Source of the DNA: Macquaria australasica
Taxonomy: Eukaryota > Chordata > Actinopteri > Centrarchiformes > Percichthyidae
NCBI GenBank assembly: GCA_005408345.1
Contig: SEMN01000031.1
Coordinates: forward strand, 558,001 to 622,000
Direction of reading: 5' to 3'
DNA: 64,000 nt
The notes under the pieces: generated by a model
Databases searched by the model: none
The model's input: only the letters and a program-made list of their open reading frames with translations
What the model was told of the DNA's origin: nothing
In this document: piece after piece, positions 43,756-56,299 of the stretch
Numbering within the stretch: the stretch's first letter is position 1
Layout of the letters: each line of letters begins with the position of its first letter
Translations under genes and position numbers: made by a program

Positions 43756-44509
43756 CAGATTGAAAATATGAACGAATCTTTTCCGTCTGACTTTCTATAG
43801 ATGTTCTTTGCTATATAACTGTCTCATACAGTATGGACTCAGGCATGCTGTTGGCCAGATGAAACCTTACAATTTTAAGGAAACCTGGAGCTGGAGAGGA
43901 GAGCTAGAACATACCAGGGACCACTGATATTTATTATGTCAGAGCTGTTGTCAAGAGGCCCAAAACTCCCAGTGGCACTCCTGTGAGTGAAGGTACAGCA
44001 GCAGCAGCAGTATGCCTATGCTGATCCATCCCACATCTGCCTATAGTGCAAAAAACAAAAGGCTATCTGTCTCTGGAGGCACTCCTGTGATTCACTTCTA
44101 AGTGTCAGTTCCACAACCTTGCTGGAAAACAAAAAAATCATTCCCCTTTGGCTTCTCTGCTGTTCCTCTACTTGTTTTTGCCACACAGAGATACAACCAA
44201 AAGCCCCTCCAGACACAAGACTTCACACAAGCTCTTCAATACTTGGCAACAGACACAGGGGGCCTAGTTAAAAATACCCTTGCTTCTTTACCAGCGTGTA
44301 GTGTAAGAACGGCATCTCGTTCCAGCCGCTGCATTGACAAATATGAGTGGAAAGAGCAAACTGATGGGGAGGAGAGAATGAGTAAATACATTAACACTCA
44401 AAAGAGCAATAAATCTAATCAATAGTAAATGGGATTCTGTGTCTCAACGAGGCGAGGAAGAGGAAGAGGCCACTTTCAAGTCTTCACTCACACCCACATA
44501 ACCTAACTG

Positions 44510-44920
44510 TCAAAAGACAATAATAATAATAGTTTGATGATGGTATGTCGTGCATTAGGACTCTGCATGGATCAATACAAAATGCATACTCCACCGATTC
44601 CTGATTGATAAAATATTGATTGCAGTGCTTCCCTGCTTCCAATTTAACTCCATTACACATCCAGCACTCCAGTTTAATTATCTGACTTCAGTATTATAAC
44701 ACCTTGCTTTGCTGAGTGCCAGGGCTGTAAACATCTTGATGTGATCTGGGCCTGACACACTCTGAGAGTGATTAAGCAAATCAACATAAATTAATGAAAC
44801 TAATAAATCACTGCGTGTGATGTGCAATTTTCTTGCTTGTCTACGCTGATGAAGATCTCAAATACACTTTTCCCTACAATGCTTTAATTATGTGCTTGTG
44901 CCATGAGATTTCTGTAAAAC
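44510..44920. promoter_or_regulatory. candidate conserved non-coding element
   Basis: Repeat-free block with actctgcatggatcaataca, ctgattgataaaatattgat, ctccagtttaattatctgac and acataaattaatgaaactaa. The homeodomain-like AT cores and complex sequence resemble developmental enhancers. Not tested by alignment. Confidence 0.3.
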
Positions 44921-44999
44921 AACCCCACTACGACGCTGCCACACACCAAGCAAACAAAAGCATTTATGATTAAAAAGAAAGCTGAAAACAAAACTTAGA

Positions 45000-46110
45000 T
45001 TTAGACCTCTGGCTAATGAGCTTAATTTACTGTATATGAAGATCACTCAACAGATATCATGCTGTGTTCCCACACGTTCCCTTTTATTCATCCAACTTCT
45101 TACATTTCAATTAAACTCCTGGACCATCCTCAGTGTAAAAAAACTACAAGAACCTTTCAAACCTGGTTCTCAGCCAGCGCTGACCATCTGTGCTCCACAT
45201 TTTGAGCAAAGGTTGAAAAAGCCGAGTGTATCAAGGAGATTTTCCTCGTGCGCCTCAAGCAGCCAACACATAAAAGGATTGGATGAAGAAGTGCAGGCAC
45301 AATCTGGATATTATTCAGAAGATAGTTCGATTAAAAGCAGCAGCTGACAAGGCGGCGAACAAGCCAAGAGTCTCCTCACTGTCTCAGTTAACCGCAGTCC
45401 TGCTTTTCAAAACAGCATTGACAGGCTGGGTTTGAACATAATTGGACAAGCAACTGATTACATTTACAGCTGAGTGACAACGCACCAGGAGAGGAAATGA
45501 AGTCATGAAAGTTCACATTTGCTGGCACAGTGCTGAGTGGGCCAGGCCAAACATCACATTTGGGAAATATAAACTTAAATCTACAATACAAGGAATTCCT
45601 ATTAGCGAGTGCGGCTGGATTTTGTCAGATGATTGTGCAGTCTATCGACAATTTATGAGACAGAAAGTCCCAAGCAATGATGAGAAAACAACCTCAGCAC
45701 GGCAGAAATGCTTAGGCTTTAGGCTCCTGAGAGCTGAAGCAGTGCAGGTTGCTAACTTCCCCTCAGATGTCCTCACCAATACTATAATTTGGTTTCCTTT
45801 GAGAGCTATAGTACTTAGCCCTGTAGCCAAGGCTGAGTGAGCAGCTTCCCCGCTGGACATCTTAATGAGATCTGCACAGGTGTCACCATAGTTTCACAGC
45901 TGTCTGGAGGCTCCTACATAAAAAGACAATGCACAGAAGCGGAAAATAATATCAACGCAAATATTTCACCAAACAATAGACTGAATCCTGCTTGAATACA
46001 AGAAATAACAAAGGCTTAGGGAATGGAATGCATCCACCTCTACTCTGTTTCACATTCTCTATATTCTTTTTATGTCTCCATGATAGATCGTCACCTACAG
46101 TAAGTATTAA
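45000..46110. other. intergenic, no gene seen
   Basis: Mostly unique sequence. Frames of 103 (45036-45347) and 111 codons (45505-45840) lack recognisable motifs and have no splice or codon support. Confidence 0.5.
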
Positions 46111-46119
46111 CACATCTGA

Positions 46120-46655
46120 GAATCTACAGCCATGCTAACGGCTCTGTGAAGCTGTATCAAGGCACAGAGCTAAATGCTAATGTAAGCATGCTGATGTTTA
46201 GCAGGTACGATTACCATGTCCGCCATCTTAGTTTAGCACAGCATGCTAACATTTGCTTGAACAAAGAACAGCTGAGGCTGATGAGAATGTCATTATTTTT
46301 GCAGGTATTTTGTCATAAACGTATGTATTGGACAAAATGAAATTCTGACCTCATGGTGGCGCGAGATGAAAAGTCAGAGGATCACCAAAGTTATTACAAT
46401 TCATCCTGAGGAGAACCCAAACATCTGCACTACATTTCATGAAAATCCATCCAATAGTTGCATTGTCATTTCATGAAAAAATAAAAAAATGTCAACCTCT
46501 TGATGGTGCTAGACTAACACTCAGGTGGATCACCCAAGTCAGTAGGCTTCATCCTCTGGGGATCACGAATGTCTGTACAAAGTTTCATGGCAATCCATCT
46601 GATAATTGATGAGATGTTTCAGTTTCATTCAAAATGGTGGACCAGCCGACCTCTC
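46120..46655 (+). repeat. gctaaatgctaac repeat family, copy 2
   Basis: Starts aatctacagccatgctaacg and has gcatgctgatgtttagcagg, cctcatggtggcgcgagatg, atccatccaatagttgcatt and gtttcatggcaatccatctg. Same orientation and internal duplication as copy 1. Confidence 0.7.
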
Positions 46656-47584
46656 TTATCTTTTCTCTTTACAATACAAACTATCCAAAAAACAAAACAA
46701 AAAAAAAAGCAGAAATACCATAAAAAGTCTTTACAGAGAAGATGAGATGTTTTTGAATCACTATCACTACAGACCATTTGTCGAACAATTATTCTACACT
46801 GGGACATTGGAGTTCTATATTTATTCATCTCTCTTGAAAAAAGAAAATGATCCATTACTCTTGAATAGTCTTCGATAATGATGCTCTGAGTCCAATTTCA
46901 GGCCATTCAAAGGACAAGCTATTCACTCCTAGTAAATGGCTAAATGCCTATCTCTAACAAATGAAAATGTAGCAGGAAATGGCAGCAAAAGGCATCAATT
47001 GGAGAATCATAAGTTTCATAGCTGCCACAAATTGAGTATTCAGCTCAGTGCCAGTCTGCTCTCTATGTGTGTTTCACATTAATGAAAGAACCAACTAATT
47101 TTATATTCCTCTGGCACATGTCTAGTGTTGAATCTCAAGGTCAGTTGTTGATATTTATTTTAATAAGATCTCTCGTGGTCATTTTACAGTCTCCAGCTTT
47201 CACCTTTTACTCAAATACCATAGAAAGTAGTATGACTGATTAATTCATTTGGACTACATTTAAACACAAAGACACAAGTAAAGTTTTAATATATTAAGCA
47301 TGAAAAAAGACATGTTAATATACTGAATCATAGGAAAACCTAATGATTTGGTAGAACAACATATTTGATTTTCAGCATCAATACATGTATAGCATGTCAA
47401 AAAGCCTGTATCACTACTGTTAATACTGGCATCCACAGGGGATTTTTCTCCTCTGTACCAATGGTTACAAACAGGCCAAATAACTAAGACCTTGGTAAAT
47501 CTTACTTATGGTATCGCTAATTGTCCTGGTTCCAGATGTTATATCATAAAATAATTGTTTGAAAGTGACTTTCAATATGGATTC

Positions 47585-47990
47585 TATTAAAGATGTTTGT
47601 TCAGCACAAGAATGCACTCAGTGAACAGAAACATAGGAAGTCTGTCCCTGGAGGAGAAGTGGGTGATCCCTTTTCATATGTATTTTTTCACAACATTAAC
47701 GGTGCATACAGTGGAGACTCTACACTTTGCACAGATGACTGGAAAATTGACTTAAAGATGACAAGTTTTAGCAAAGCCAAGGCTGTAGAGCATCAGAGGC
47801 CCATGGACTTAATGACCTGGCTACCACAGTCTTCTAATACCAACCCCACTGAGCATGTTTGGGATTAAGTTAAAAACAGCATCTTCAGAGAGGAGTTTTC
47901 CCTCATCAGCTGGGGCAGCTGCACTACTGATATCTGCATGGTCAGCTTTAACACACTACAGGTCCCATTTTGAGTTGCTGCCATGATGTG
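47585..47990 (+). pseudogene. decayed Tc1/mariner-like transposase fragment
   Basis: The frame at 47593-47868 ends in WLPQSSNTNPTEHVWD, then a stop and VKNSIFREEFSL. The family pattern around the catalytic Asp is W-P-x-Q-S-x-D-x-N-P-I-E-H-x-W-D; here the catalytic Asp reads Asn or Thr and a stop follows HVWD. Upstream residues resemble no intact DDE domain. The copy is dead. Terminal inverted repeats were not found. Confidence 0.45.
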
Positions 47991-48738
47991 GACAGCTGTT
48001 ATCAGGTGACTCAACATGGCACTGTACAAGTGTTGTTATGCTTCTGCAAAACTGAAATGTTATATTAAAAACATACAGACAGAACAGCATCCTTCTATGA
48101 AAATGTATGTACGTGTTAGAAAACAATACAGACAAATCCATAATATTTCAGTCTGTATGAATTATATACCGTTAACCTGAAGCTAACTCTGCAGTCAGCA
48201 GAACTAACTGCCATGTTGTATAAGCATTTTGTCGCTGTGCCAAATGACATGTAACAATATCTCATACACGCTGTCCTTGGAGGACATGAAGACTGTGGTT
48301 TCCAATACTTGTTTTGTGTCTGCAGAAAAAGGGAGGCTCTCATCACTTCCATGCACAAGTTCATCTTGTGTCAGCATTGGAAAAAGTGTGGAAATAGAAG
48401 CTGCAAGCTGTTTACCTCTGAGGAAATCAAATGAGTGGAGACTTCCAATTAAGCCGATATCCATGGATCAGAGGGAAGTTGACTCGGTTTGTTTTGTTTT
48501 GCCTTGACTGGCACGCTCGGCTCTCCTCTCTCCGTGCAGAAGAGTGTGTGTCACAGCACTTTTTCCTGATGAGTCTAATGTGATCTGTCATTCTCTCCGT
48601 CATTCACTCTCTCTCTCTCGTTCTCTCTCTCCCTCTGGACTCCTTCCATCACTCGTCTGAGTGAGAGAGTGGTGTGACAGTGATGTGATGGGGCTACACA
48701 GACTGTCAAGATGGATTGCTACCCTGGGAGATTTGCAA

Positions 48739-48741
<3 letters not shown>

Positions 48742-48771
<30 letters not shown>
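48742..48771 (+). repeat. (CA)15 microsatellite
   Basis: Perfect CA run, with CT-rich (48606-48632) and CA-rich sequence on either side. Confidence 0.95.
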
Positions 48772-48775
<4 letters not shown>

Positions 48776-49349
48776 TACAGACACAGTCACACATGCATGC
48801 ATTCACCCATATTCATATACACAGTCGCACACATGCATGACCATACAATCACAGACTGTGCTGCATGCACACACACACACGGTCCAGTGAACTCCTGGGC
48901 CTGTCAGCCGAAGGTCGCTCAATCTGACAAAGTGTTCCAGTTGGAAACAGGCCCAGGGAGGCATCATGGCTTCACTGCCTCCACTACATTATGAAATACA
49001 CACACACACACCTGAAAAATGTTTCTCTCTACCATTCAAACACATAAATTCAAACACAACCCTCTATTCGCCTTTATTCCTGTAATCGCTGTCTGAAGTG
49101 CACTTGGTGTGGTCTAATGTTCACATGCAAACATGAGCTCAGGTACACGTTAAATGCTGCAAATGCTTCCTGTGTGTAACCACTAATGTTCCTACAACGT
49201 GAGCATACACATCACCTCCAAACAGATGAAACATGATGCTCACACATGAGCCTGTGATCTCATATGTCATATTTGTAGCAGGCCTGTGTAAAACTGTCAC
49301 ACCATCAGATTGCCTTCTGTCATACAAACACACCTCCATGCCCTTTAAA

Positions 49350-49350
<1 letters not shown>

Positions 49351-49429
<79 letters not shown>
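49351..49429 (+). repeat. (CA)39 microsatellite, longest CA tract in the window
   Basis: Seventy-nine bases of uninterrupted CA. Such alternating purine-pyrimidine tracts can form left-handed DNA. Confidence 0.95.
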
Positions 49430-49430
<1 letters not shown>

Positions 49431-50065
49431 AGTCAAGGATGATCAGTGTGAATTTCTGCCAAACAGTGCTTCCTCTCCCCCCCTGACGTACACACGCACA
49501 ACCAAAAACACACACACGCAGAGGCCTTACCCCACAGGACAGCATGTCAGGCAAAGATCTGAGAACACATTTTCGACTTGGCTGAGCAATCGAGCGGCCC
49601 GGGGGTCCACTCGGGTGCTGGTCTCTGCCCACCCTCCGTCTGCCCCTCCTTCTGCATCGCCGGTCAACAGCGAGTAGCCGATGAGGTCAGCCAGACAGAG
49701 ATGAATCCGTACTCTGTTGGCACAGCCGCCTGTAAGACTCAATTGCTGTTTTTCATTCCTTGTCTGTGGACCAAACACTGCTGCTTTGTGCGACAATCTT
49801 ATCCAGAGGTTGTGACTTTGGCAGATGATATTCACGTGATACTTAAGAGATGATGTAGTGCTTTTTGAGGACACAGTTGTGTACAGCTGCAGATCTATGC
49901 ACAGTGTAATACAAAGGAGTCATGAATGTGAAGCACTTAAAGGCACAGTCTGCGATCCAAATGTAAACAAAAGTGTCTTCCCACCACCAAACACCAATCA
50001 ACAGAAGTGTAACCTGCTATCATTAAATCATTAAATTAAGTGAGATATTTTTCAGTACTAGGAGT

Positions 50066-50926
50066 AAAGATGGATTTATAGCTGTGCATTTCAGCATAGC
50101 TATGGAGCCTACGCACATAGCCACCGAAGCTACGCTGTAACTGACGCGCACCTCCTCAGCAAAAGGTGTTTTCGGACCCGAGGAACCCTGTCATAGTTCT
50201 AAGAACAGTTGGAGAATCCCTCCCCTTTTTATTCTGTTCACACTGTAAGAACTAGTAACAATCGTAGTTCTTAGAGAGCCGTTTTGAGGGACTTTTTTTA
50301 GCTCCTACATCTGAGTAGGTACTCTCCCAGCACAAGAGGAACCTGTGAGTGACATAAGTGTACGTTCATTGGTCACACACATAAGCCAAGGCAGCACGGG
50401 TAACCGCCATCTTTAAAAACCTGTGTAACAGCTCGTAAAGGGTTGCCTTAAAAAATGGACCAAAACATAGACAAATGGACCGACAGTGAAGTCCAAACTT
50501 TAATGAGCGTACATGCGACGAGGGAAATACAACGCAATTTTGACTCGTCAAAGCAGAATATAAAAATCTTACTGCCGGCCGGTTTATGTCACTTCAGCGT
50601 TCCTATTGGCGGTGCGAATGCAAACAGGAAAAAAGCACTTGCACTTGAAGGTATTAAGTTCTCGGGGGAGCTCCCCAGTGGGCTGTTCCTCTCAGGGAGT
50701 CCCCAGAACAGTTTGGTACGAAAACGCCTGCACATCGGGGCTATGGCAGCTACAAAGATGCACTGTGATTGGTCAGCTTGGGCTACTTGTGTTTTCTCCT
50801 CAATGAAAACCTTTTTTTTTTGCAGTGAATGTAAGGACTGAACACGGCAATTGTACGGTAGTAGCAAAACCTACGCAAAACCTCAAAACCTATGCCGTAG
50901 GTATCTATAGCTTTACACCAGACAAC
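50066..50926. mobile_element. nested MITE-like element with CTACGC-rich ends
   Basis: Left end ggatttatagctgtgcattt, with agcctacgcacatagccacc following. Right end cctatgccgtaggtatctat, then agctttacaccag. The two ends are imperfect inverse copies with TACGC-rich subterminal sequence, a layout known from an abundant fish MITE. It lies inside the TTAA element. Confidence 0.4.
50165..50830 (+). mobile_element. innermost nested element with a Myb/SANT-like coding fragment
   Basis: The frame from 50455 begins MDQNIDKWTDSEVQTLMSVH, followed by ATREIQRNFDSSKQN. This matches the K-W-(T/S)-D-x-E-V-x-x-L-L start of Myb/SANT-like domains encoded by Harbinger-type transposons and their host derivatives. 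After about 35 residues the similarity stops and the rest looks like non-coding element sequence, so this is a truncated remnant. Boundaries are approximate. Confidence 0.4.
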
Positions 50927-51149
50927 CACTAAACCTAATGTTTTTAATGTTCCTGATGCTGGTCAAGTTTTATCTACATTAGTAATGTTTTTCAAATGCA
51001 GCAGGAAAACAGAATTATGTTTTGAAACTTGATCACTTGAGAAGCATACAAAACTTAAATTTTCCTTCTATGATGCATACTCTTTAATTATGTACATGGA
51101 TATAACTCTTATTTTTAGGGTCAGAAATATTACGGATTGGGCCTTTAAC

Positions 51150-53470
51150 AGAAAAAAAAAGCCTGAAAAGTTAGTGACAGAGGAGGAAAAAACAGACACT
51201 GATCGTTATTTGAAGTGGGCAATCAGTAAACTGCAAAAGGTGAGATGTTATAAGTGAACTTGTCATAATGATAATAGCAAGCAGTTTTAGTGCTGTGGCT
51301 TATTTCCCTGCATATCAAGGTCACAAACACAAATATTTAAATGGGTCATTTAGAATCAAGCTTGCTATTACAACAACAATATTATCTCACCATTAATACC
51401 ACCGGTGCATTAATATATGCAAATGTCCACTCCATCCTTTACCAGAAAACACGGGTCAGGCAAATGAGAACAGGCTCATTTACCAAAAATATAAACATCA
51501 AAGTTTTTTGTGAATGATTAGCACCACATTAGTTGAAGGGCTAATTAGGCCTCAAGAGTGTGTGGACCCTGTTATTAGCACACACTTGTCACTCTAGCAC
51601 CGAGGAGGGCACATTTCCGTCCCACTGCTAGGAGCCAGGTGGCCTTTGTTTGTGAGCTGCAGACGTTCTCAACAGCAATCTTTCCTCTGAAGACCTGTCT
51701 GCTCCTCTGTGCTCCACTTAGACCTCGAGTCTGACAACCACAGGGGAGATGAAACACACACAGACACAGAGGAAGTGGTGGGGGAGGTCACTCTAGTGCA
51801 GAGGCAGTTTATGGTACAACACAGGCTGCGTCACAGACGAGACCGTGTCAAAACACAGACTCAAGAATACCTCAACCACCACCAGTGCTGTGTTGTGAAT
51901 GTGTGTGTGTCAGTGTGATTGTGCATGCAGATGTGTGCGTTAATACCGTGAGAGAAGGAGTCAGTAGCTCACAGTTCCTTGTCGGTATTTTTAACCAGAA
52001 CTGTGGTGGTTGAATGGGGAAGTGTGTCTGTCTGGTTTTGTGTCTTGCTTTAGGCGCACCAATCATCTCTCTGTCTCTTTATCCAGCTATCTCTGTGACA
52101 GAAAAAGGCAGACAGAGAGAGAGAGGAAATAAACTATATCTTAAAATAAAATGTATATGCAAAGCTAAGCTGCTACTACCCTTGATGTTCAACCGAACAC
52201 TACGCTGTGTTTAACAGTGTTTTGTATGAAGCCGAGCGTGTTTCTGTGCGAACGTGTCAAGCAGTAAGTGAAAGGAAAGGGAAGACAGAAATTCTGCTAA
52301 TGAGCAGTGTGTGTGTGAGCTCTGTGCTGACAGTAGCTAACCCCACCACTCCCAGACACACTCACACATGCACGTACACACCAACATGTACACATGTCCT
52401 GGGAGACAAGTGTGGAGAAAGTAGTCCCAGTGTGAGAGTAGTAATTAGACTCCCATCCATTAACACAAGGGGCTGTGGAGGAGGATGAGCAGCAGGTGTG
52501 TGGGCGTATGGGTGTGTTTCTGCCAGTGTGTATTTGTGTATGTCTGCGCTTTTCCTTTGTGTACATGTACATAATAATCATGTGTGAATACATAGTTAAT
52601 TGTGAGCGCCGTCTTTGTGTGTCTGTACAGTATGCCTGTGAATGTGTAGCTGTATGCTAACGACACTGTGCAGGAGTGTGCTTGGTGACCCTAAAGTATG
52701 GATGCATCTGTTACAGGAACTCAGCAGCAGGTGTGAACACAGTACGAAGACCGAGAAAACATGTTCAAAGACGAGTTTGTTTACACATTCAAAGTCAATG
52801 AGGCACTGAGGAGGAAAAGCTCAAACTGCAGTGCTTTCTCAGAACATCCTGGCTTAGCTGAGTAAATGGTATGTATGTATCACTGCCACCTAACAATGTA
52901 ATGTTCTAGAAAAGTAAAATAAAATGTATATGTAAACATACTAAATACGAAGCATGTAGTACAGGGTTTGAGCCAGAGTGCACCATTGCAACAATGACCC
53001 CCTTTAAACATCAAATGTACCGTCAGTACAACCTCCCCGAGCCCAACTGTCCCCCATAGAATCAAGAGCAGGATCAATGCTGTTAGCAGGATTCTCATTT
53101 TTAGAATTTTTCAGCTGTAGTCAATTAATGTTGTTGTTGTGAGTTAACATTAGCCAAACTACAAAATTAGTCTGTTGGCAGTAGCTAAAAAACATGAATC
53201 GCACTCTGATGTCTGTACACTCTGCCAAATATTTTTTGTTAGAGAGAGAAATGCTACTCTGTGTAGCTTTGATACTTAAAAAGATAGCGAGGATTACATT
53301 TTTCATAAAGACTGACAGATTAGTGGGTCAGTTGGTTGATAAACAATTTTGCCTTAGCTGACTATTTTTTAAACCCCATACGCTATCAACAAGACTGACC
53401 TCCCTAAAAATACAACCCCATAGGTTGTCTGTACAAGCAGCTTATTACAACCCATATTTACGTTTATTGT
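51150..53470. other. intergenic, no gene seen
   Basis: Unique sequence with scattered short CA/GT patches (about 51895-51915, 52300-52400, 52490-52640). The repeat-free stretch near 51530-51720 is complex but shows no specific motif. Confidence 0.5.
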
Positions 53471-53474
53471 TAGG

Positions 53475-53800
53475 CGGTAACCTATAAAGAGGGACAAAGT
53501 CTGCATGGGGAGGAGGTCAGGGTGGATGGGAAACCAAAAGTCAACGCTGACTTATTTTAACTTACGTACGTAACTTAACTTACGGAACTAACGTACTTAT
53601 TTTAACCCAAACCATGATCTTTTCCTAAACTTAACCAAGTAGTTTTGGTGCCTAAACCTAACCAAGTAGTTTTGGTGTCTAGACGCAACCAAACTGCGAC
53701 CATTTCACAATGTTAACCACGTGTTTATCATTGTTACCATGACGACGAAGGTCCAGTACGCCTATATATGTCGTTTCCGGAGTCATTGACAAACAACTTA
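53475..53800 (+). repeat. AACCCAAACCATGATC-type repeat, copy 3
   Basis: Longest copy. It has ggggaggaggtcagggtgga, ttttaacccaaaccatgatc and ttaaccaagtagttttggtg, the last repeated in tandem at 53632-53651 and 53657-53676, and ends near gtcgtttccggagtcattga. Confidence 0.6.
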
Positions 53801-54149
53801 TTCTGTCATTTAGGTAGGAGGACTTGTTGCTATAGCCAGATTGCTCACATAAGCACATAACATCCCACTTGGATGGAGCAGTGAAACTAGTAATGGGCTC
53901 ATTTGACCCCCTCCCAATCCTGATTCAAACACTATGTATACGAGTATATAATGAGGGAACATTAGGTAGAAAAAAAAATTAATCAAATCATTATTGTAAA
54001 ACATACAGTGTGCCAATGTAAGTTATCACAATTAGTATTAGCATAATGTGCACATTATCCACATTAGAAAGTGCAGCAGGCCATAACCACTGGGTGCATC
54101 TGTCTATTATTCACAATATCACACAGACCGTGTGCTATTACTACACACT

Positions 54150-54390
54150 ACTGTAACCCTACAATCAGCATTCATCAGGGTTTATCTCATTGTTCCAAAC
54201 AGGGTGTCTGTATATGAGGAAATCCAGCTGAACTGATCTCTGATTAGCCCCTCGGGCCTGACTGGATGAGAATACAAAATGATGCAACATGTAAATGTCA
54301 CCTGATGGGATTCTTTTATGCTCCGTATAATGAGATCCCATTAGCTTAGATTCTCCCACGTGATTTGGAACCAATAATTTAAGAGATTAC
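54150..54390. promoter_or_regulatory. candidate conserved non-coding element
   Basis: Repeat-free block with tcagggtttatctcattgtt, gatctctgattagcccctcg, atgatgcaacatgtaaatgt and gagatcccattagcttagat. It looks constrained but is unsupported without alignment. Confidence 0.3.
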
Positions 54391-55559
54391 TGGTCTCTTG
54401 ATGAGGTCAGTAGCTTTGTAGGTTAGAAGTCTTGCCAGAGGCGATGTTGATTGCTGGCCTTGCTTTGGAGACACCTGTGGGAAAGGGAAGGGCCCACCCA
54501 AGTGACTGCATGTGTGTGTGTATATGTGTGTGCATTTATGTGTCTAAGCTGAACACGTTTGTCAAATACTCAGAGAGTAGTACAGAGTAGAGCGGGCCTG
54601 AGCGTGTGTGAGAGAAAATGAGTGAAAGGAAAAGCGAGTGAGTGTGTGAGTATGCTGTATACAAACCACAGCTTTGCTCCATGCTGTAATTTACCCTGCC
54701 GCCAAAACCACTGCTGCTTCTGCTGTTGCTGCCTAGCGCTGCGGCAGAGTTTAGCTTCTCTGGCTGTCTCACCAACTGGGGCTGGCTAGCGCTTGTAGAC
54801 GGGGGTTATGCTAACCCTATGACTGTTTGTTTATCTTGCAGCCAGAACCGACCATTAAAAGTGGGCCCTCAGTCAAAAGCACAAAAACAGACGCTTGTCA
54901 TGTTCGAGGGCTGTAATTGTAGCTCTCGCGTGATGTTTTTATTTTCCCTCTGACCTCGCTGGATAAACTCAAGAAGCCACTTAACATCGGGCTTGGCTTG
55001 CCAGAGCCCAGAGAGAGAATTAAGCAACATGCAGTCAAAGGAGACACATCTTTTTCCCCTCCCTTTTTAATTCATAGCTGGGAGCACTTGCTGTTGCTGT
55101 TGACTTTACCCTCATCTCCTGACCATATAAAAGACTGGGTACCTGCTGCTTGATTATAACGTCTCCATGCACTCCCTTTAAATCTTGTGCATTATCACTG
55201 GCACTGAGATCAACTACACTGCAAACTTGTTGAACGCTACCACACAAGCTGTAAATGCTTTGTTTACGATGGGAAACAGGCGTCTTTAAATTAGTCTCCT
55301 GCAGATTACTATGTGCATAAAACAGTCCTGCACCACCGCTGCAGGGATTTGGACAAAACATAGCTTATACTTTAACATCATCCCAATACAAGTGAGCCCA
55401 TGCCGTCTCGCTTCCTTGAAATGTTGACAGGATAGAGCTCAGAGGTACCAAACTTCACTTGTGGTTGTCATCAATTAAGCTGGAAACACAGGGTACTCTG
55501 GGGACACCACCTCTCCCCTTCTCCAGCTCTCCCTCTTATCCCTCTCTCTTTATCTGTGC

Positions 55560-55860
55560 CTAAGTCTGCTTAGCGTCATTATGAAATGTGCAATTATAGT
55601 CACAGGGCAGAAGAGAGACAAAGCGGTTCAAGAGAAAAAGAGAGGGAGAGAGGAAATCGGCTTGGTTACCATTTTCCATGTGACAGGCATAATTGACAAT
55701 TTTGAGCCAGGCCAGGGGAGTCTCATCTGGTGAGGCAGAGGAATTTAGTGAGATTAAAGGTTAAGACAGGCTAATTACTTCAATAAGACACCCAGACATG
55801 TTCAACGCTGTTGTTACATCAACCTACAATCTAGCAGTGCGAATGATGAATTTAAATCTG
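55560..55860. promoter_or_regulatory. candidate conserved non-coding element
   Basis: Contains gcttagcgtcattatgaaat, gtgacaggcataattgacaa, gagattaaaggttaagacag and ggctaattacttcaataaga. Complex sequence with several TAATT cores flanked by decayed repeats. Inference only. Confidence 0.28.
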
Positions 55861-55987
55861 CGGTTCACAGAAGAATCAGGGAAAAGAGAAGTAAATGTTT
55901 CTCAGACATAACTTGTTGACAGCTAAATATCACTAAGTGACATCAAATCACTCCAGATTTTGATCAGAATCTGAACCTTAAGAATGA

Positions 55988-56290
55988 GCTAGGGGTGTAA
56001 TGGTATAAAAAAAATCCACAATTTGATATGTATCTCACTTTTTATGCTCACGGTTCTTTCGGTACAACGAGAAAACGCATAAGATTTTTGTTTTTGTCAC
56101 TTATTTGGAAAAATGTAAATATTAAATGTTGGCTCATTGTCCAGAATTCCTACTGTAAAAACCAAGCCACTGAAATGCTGACATATAGTCAGTAAGAACA
56201 AAAAATAGACAAATGTCAATATGTCAAAAAGGCTCCATCTTTATTACAAAAGACTGCAACCTGCATATTAGGAAATATAAAGTAAATGAA
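55988..56290 (+). repeat. hAT-like MITE fragment (AGGGGTGTAATGG end)
   Basis: Starts taggggtgtaatggtataaa and continues with atctcactttttatgctcac and ggttctttcggtacaacgag, as in a fish hAT family with AGGGGTGTAACGGT termini. The other end is unclear. Confidence 0.45.
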
Positions 56291-56299
56291 AAACAAGAT

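Larger units (their letters stand above)
49937..51148. mobile_element. TTAA-flanked inverted-repeat element carrying nested insertions
   Basis: The left end TTAAAGGCACAGTCTGCGAT and the inverse of the right end, TTAAAGGCCCAATCCGTAAT, match at 15 of 20 positions. Both begin with TTAA, as in piggyBac-like elements. The 1.2-kb interior is largely made of two other repeats. No transposase is present. Confidence 0.5.

Noticed and set aside
47593..47868. 91-codon frame as a functional gene
   Set aside because: Ends with a stop right after the transposase-like motif and lacks the catalytic Asp, so it is treated as a transposon relic.
50455..50841. 128-codon frame as a host gene
   Set aside because: Only the first 35 residues resemble a Myb/SANT-like domain. 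The remainder matches non-coding repeat sequence within a nested element.
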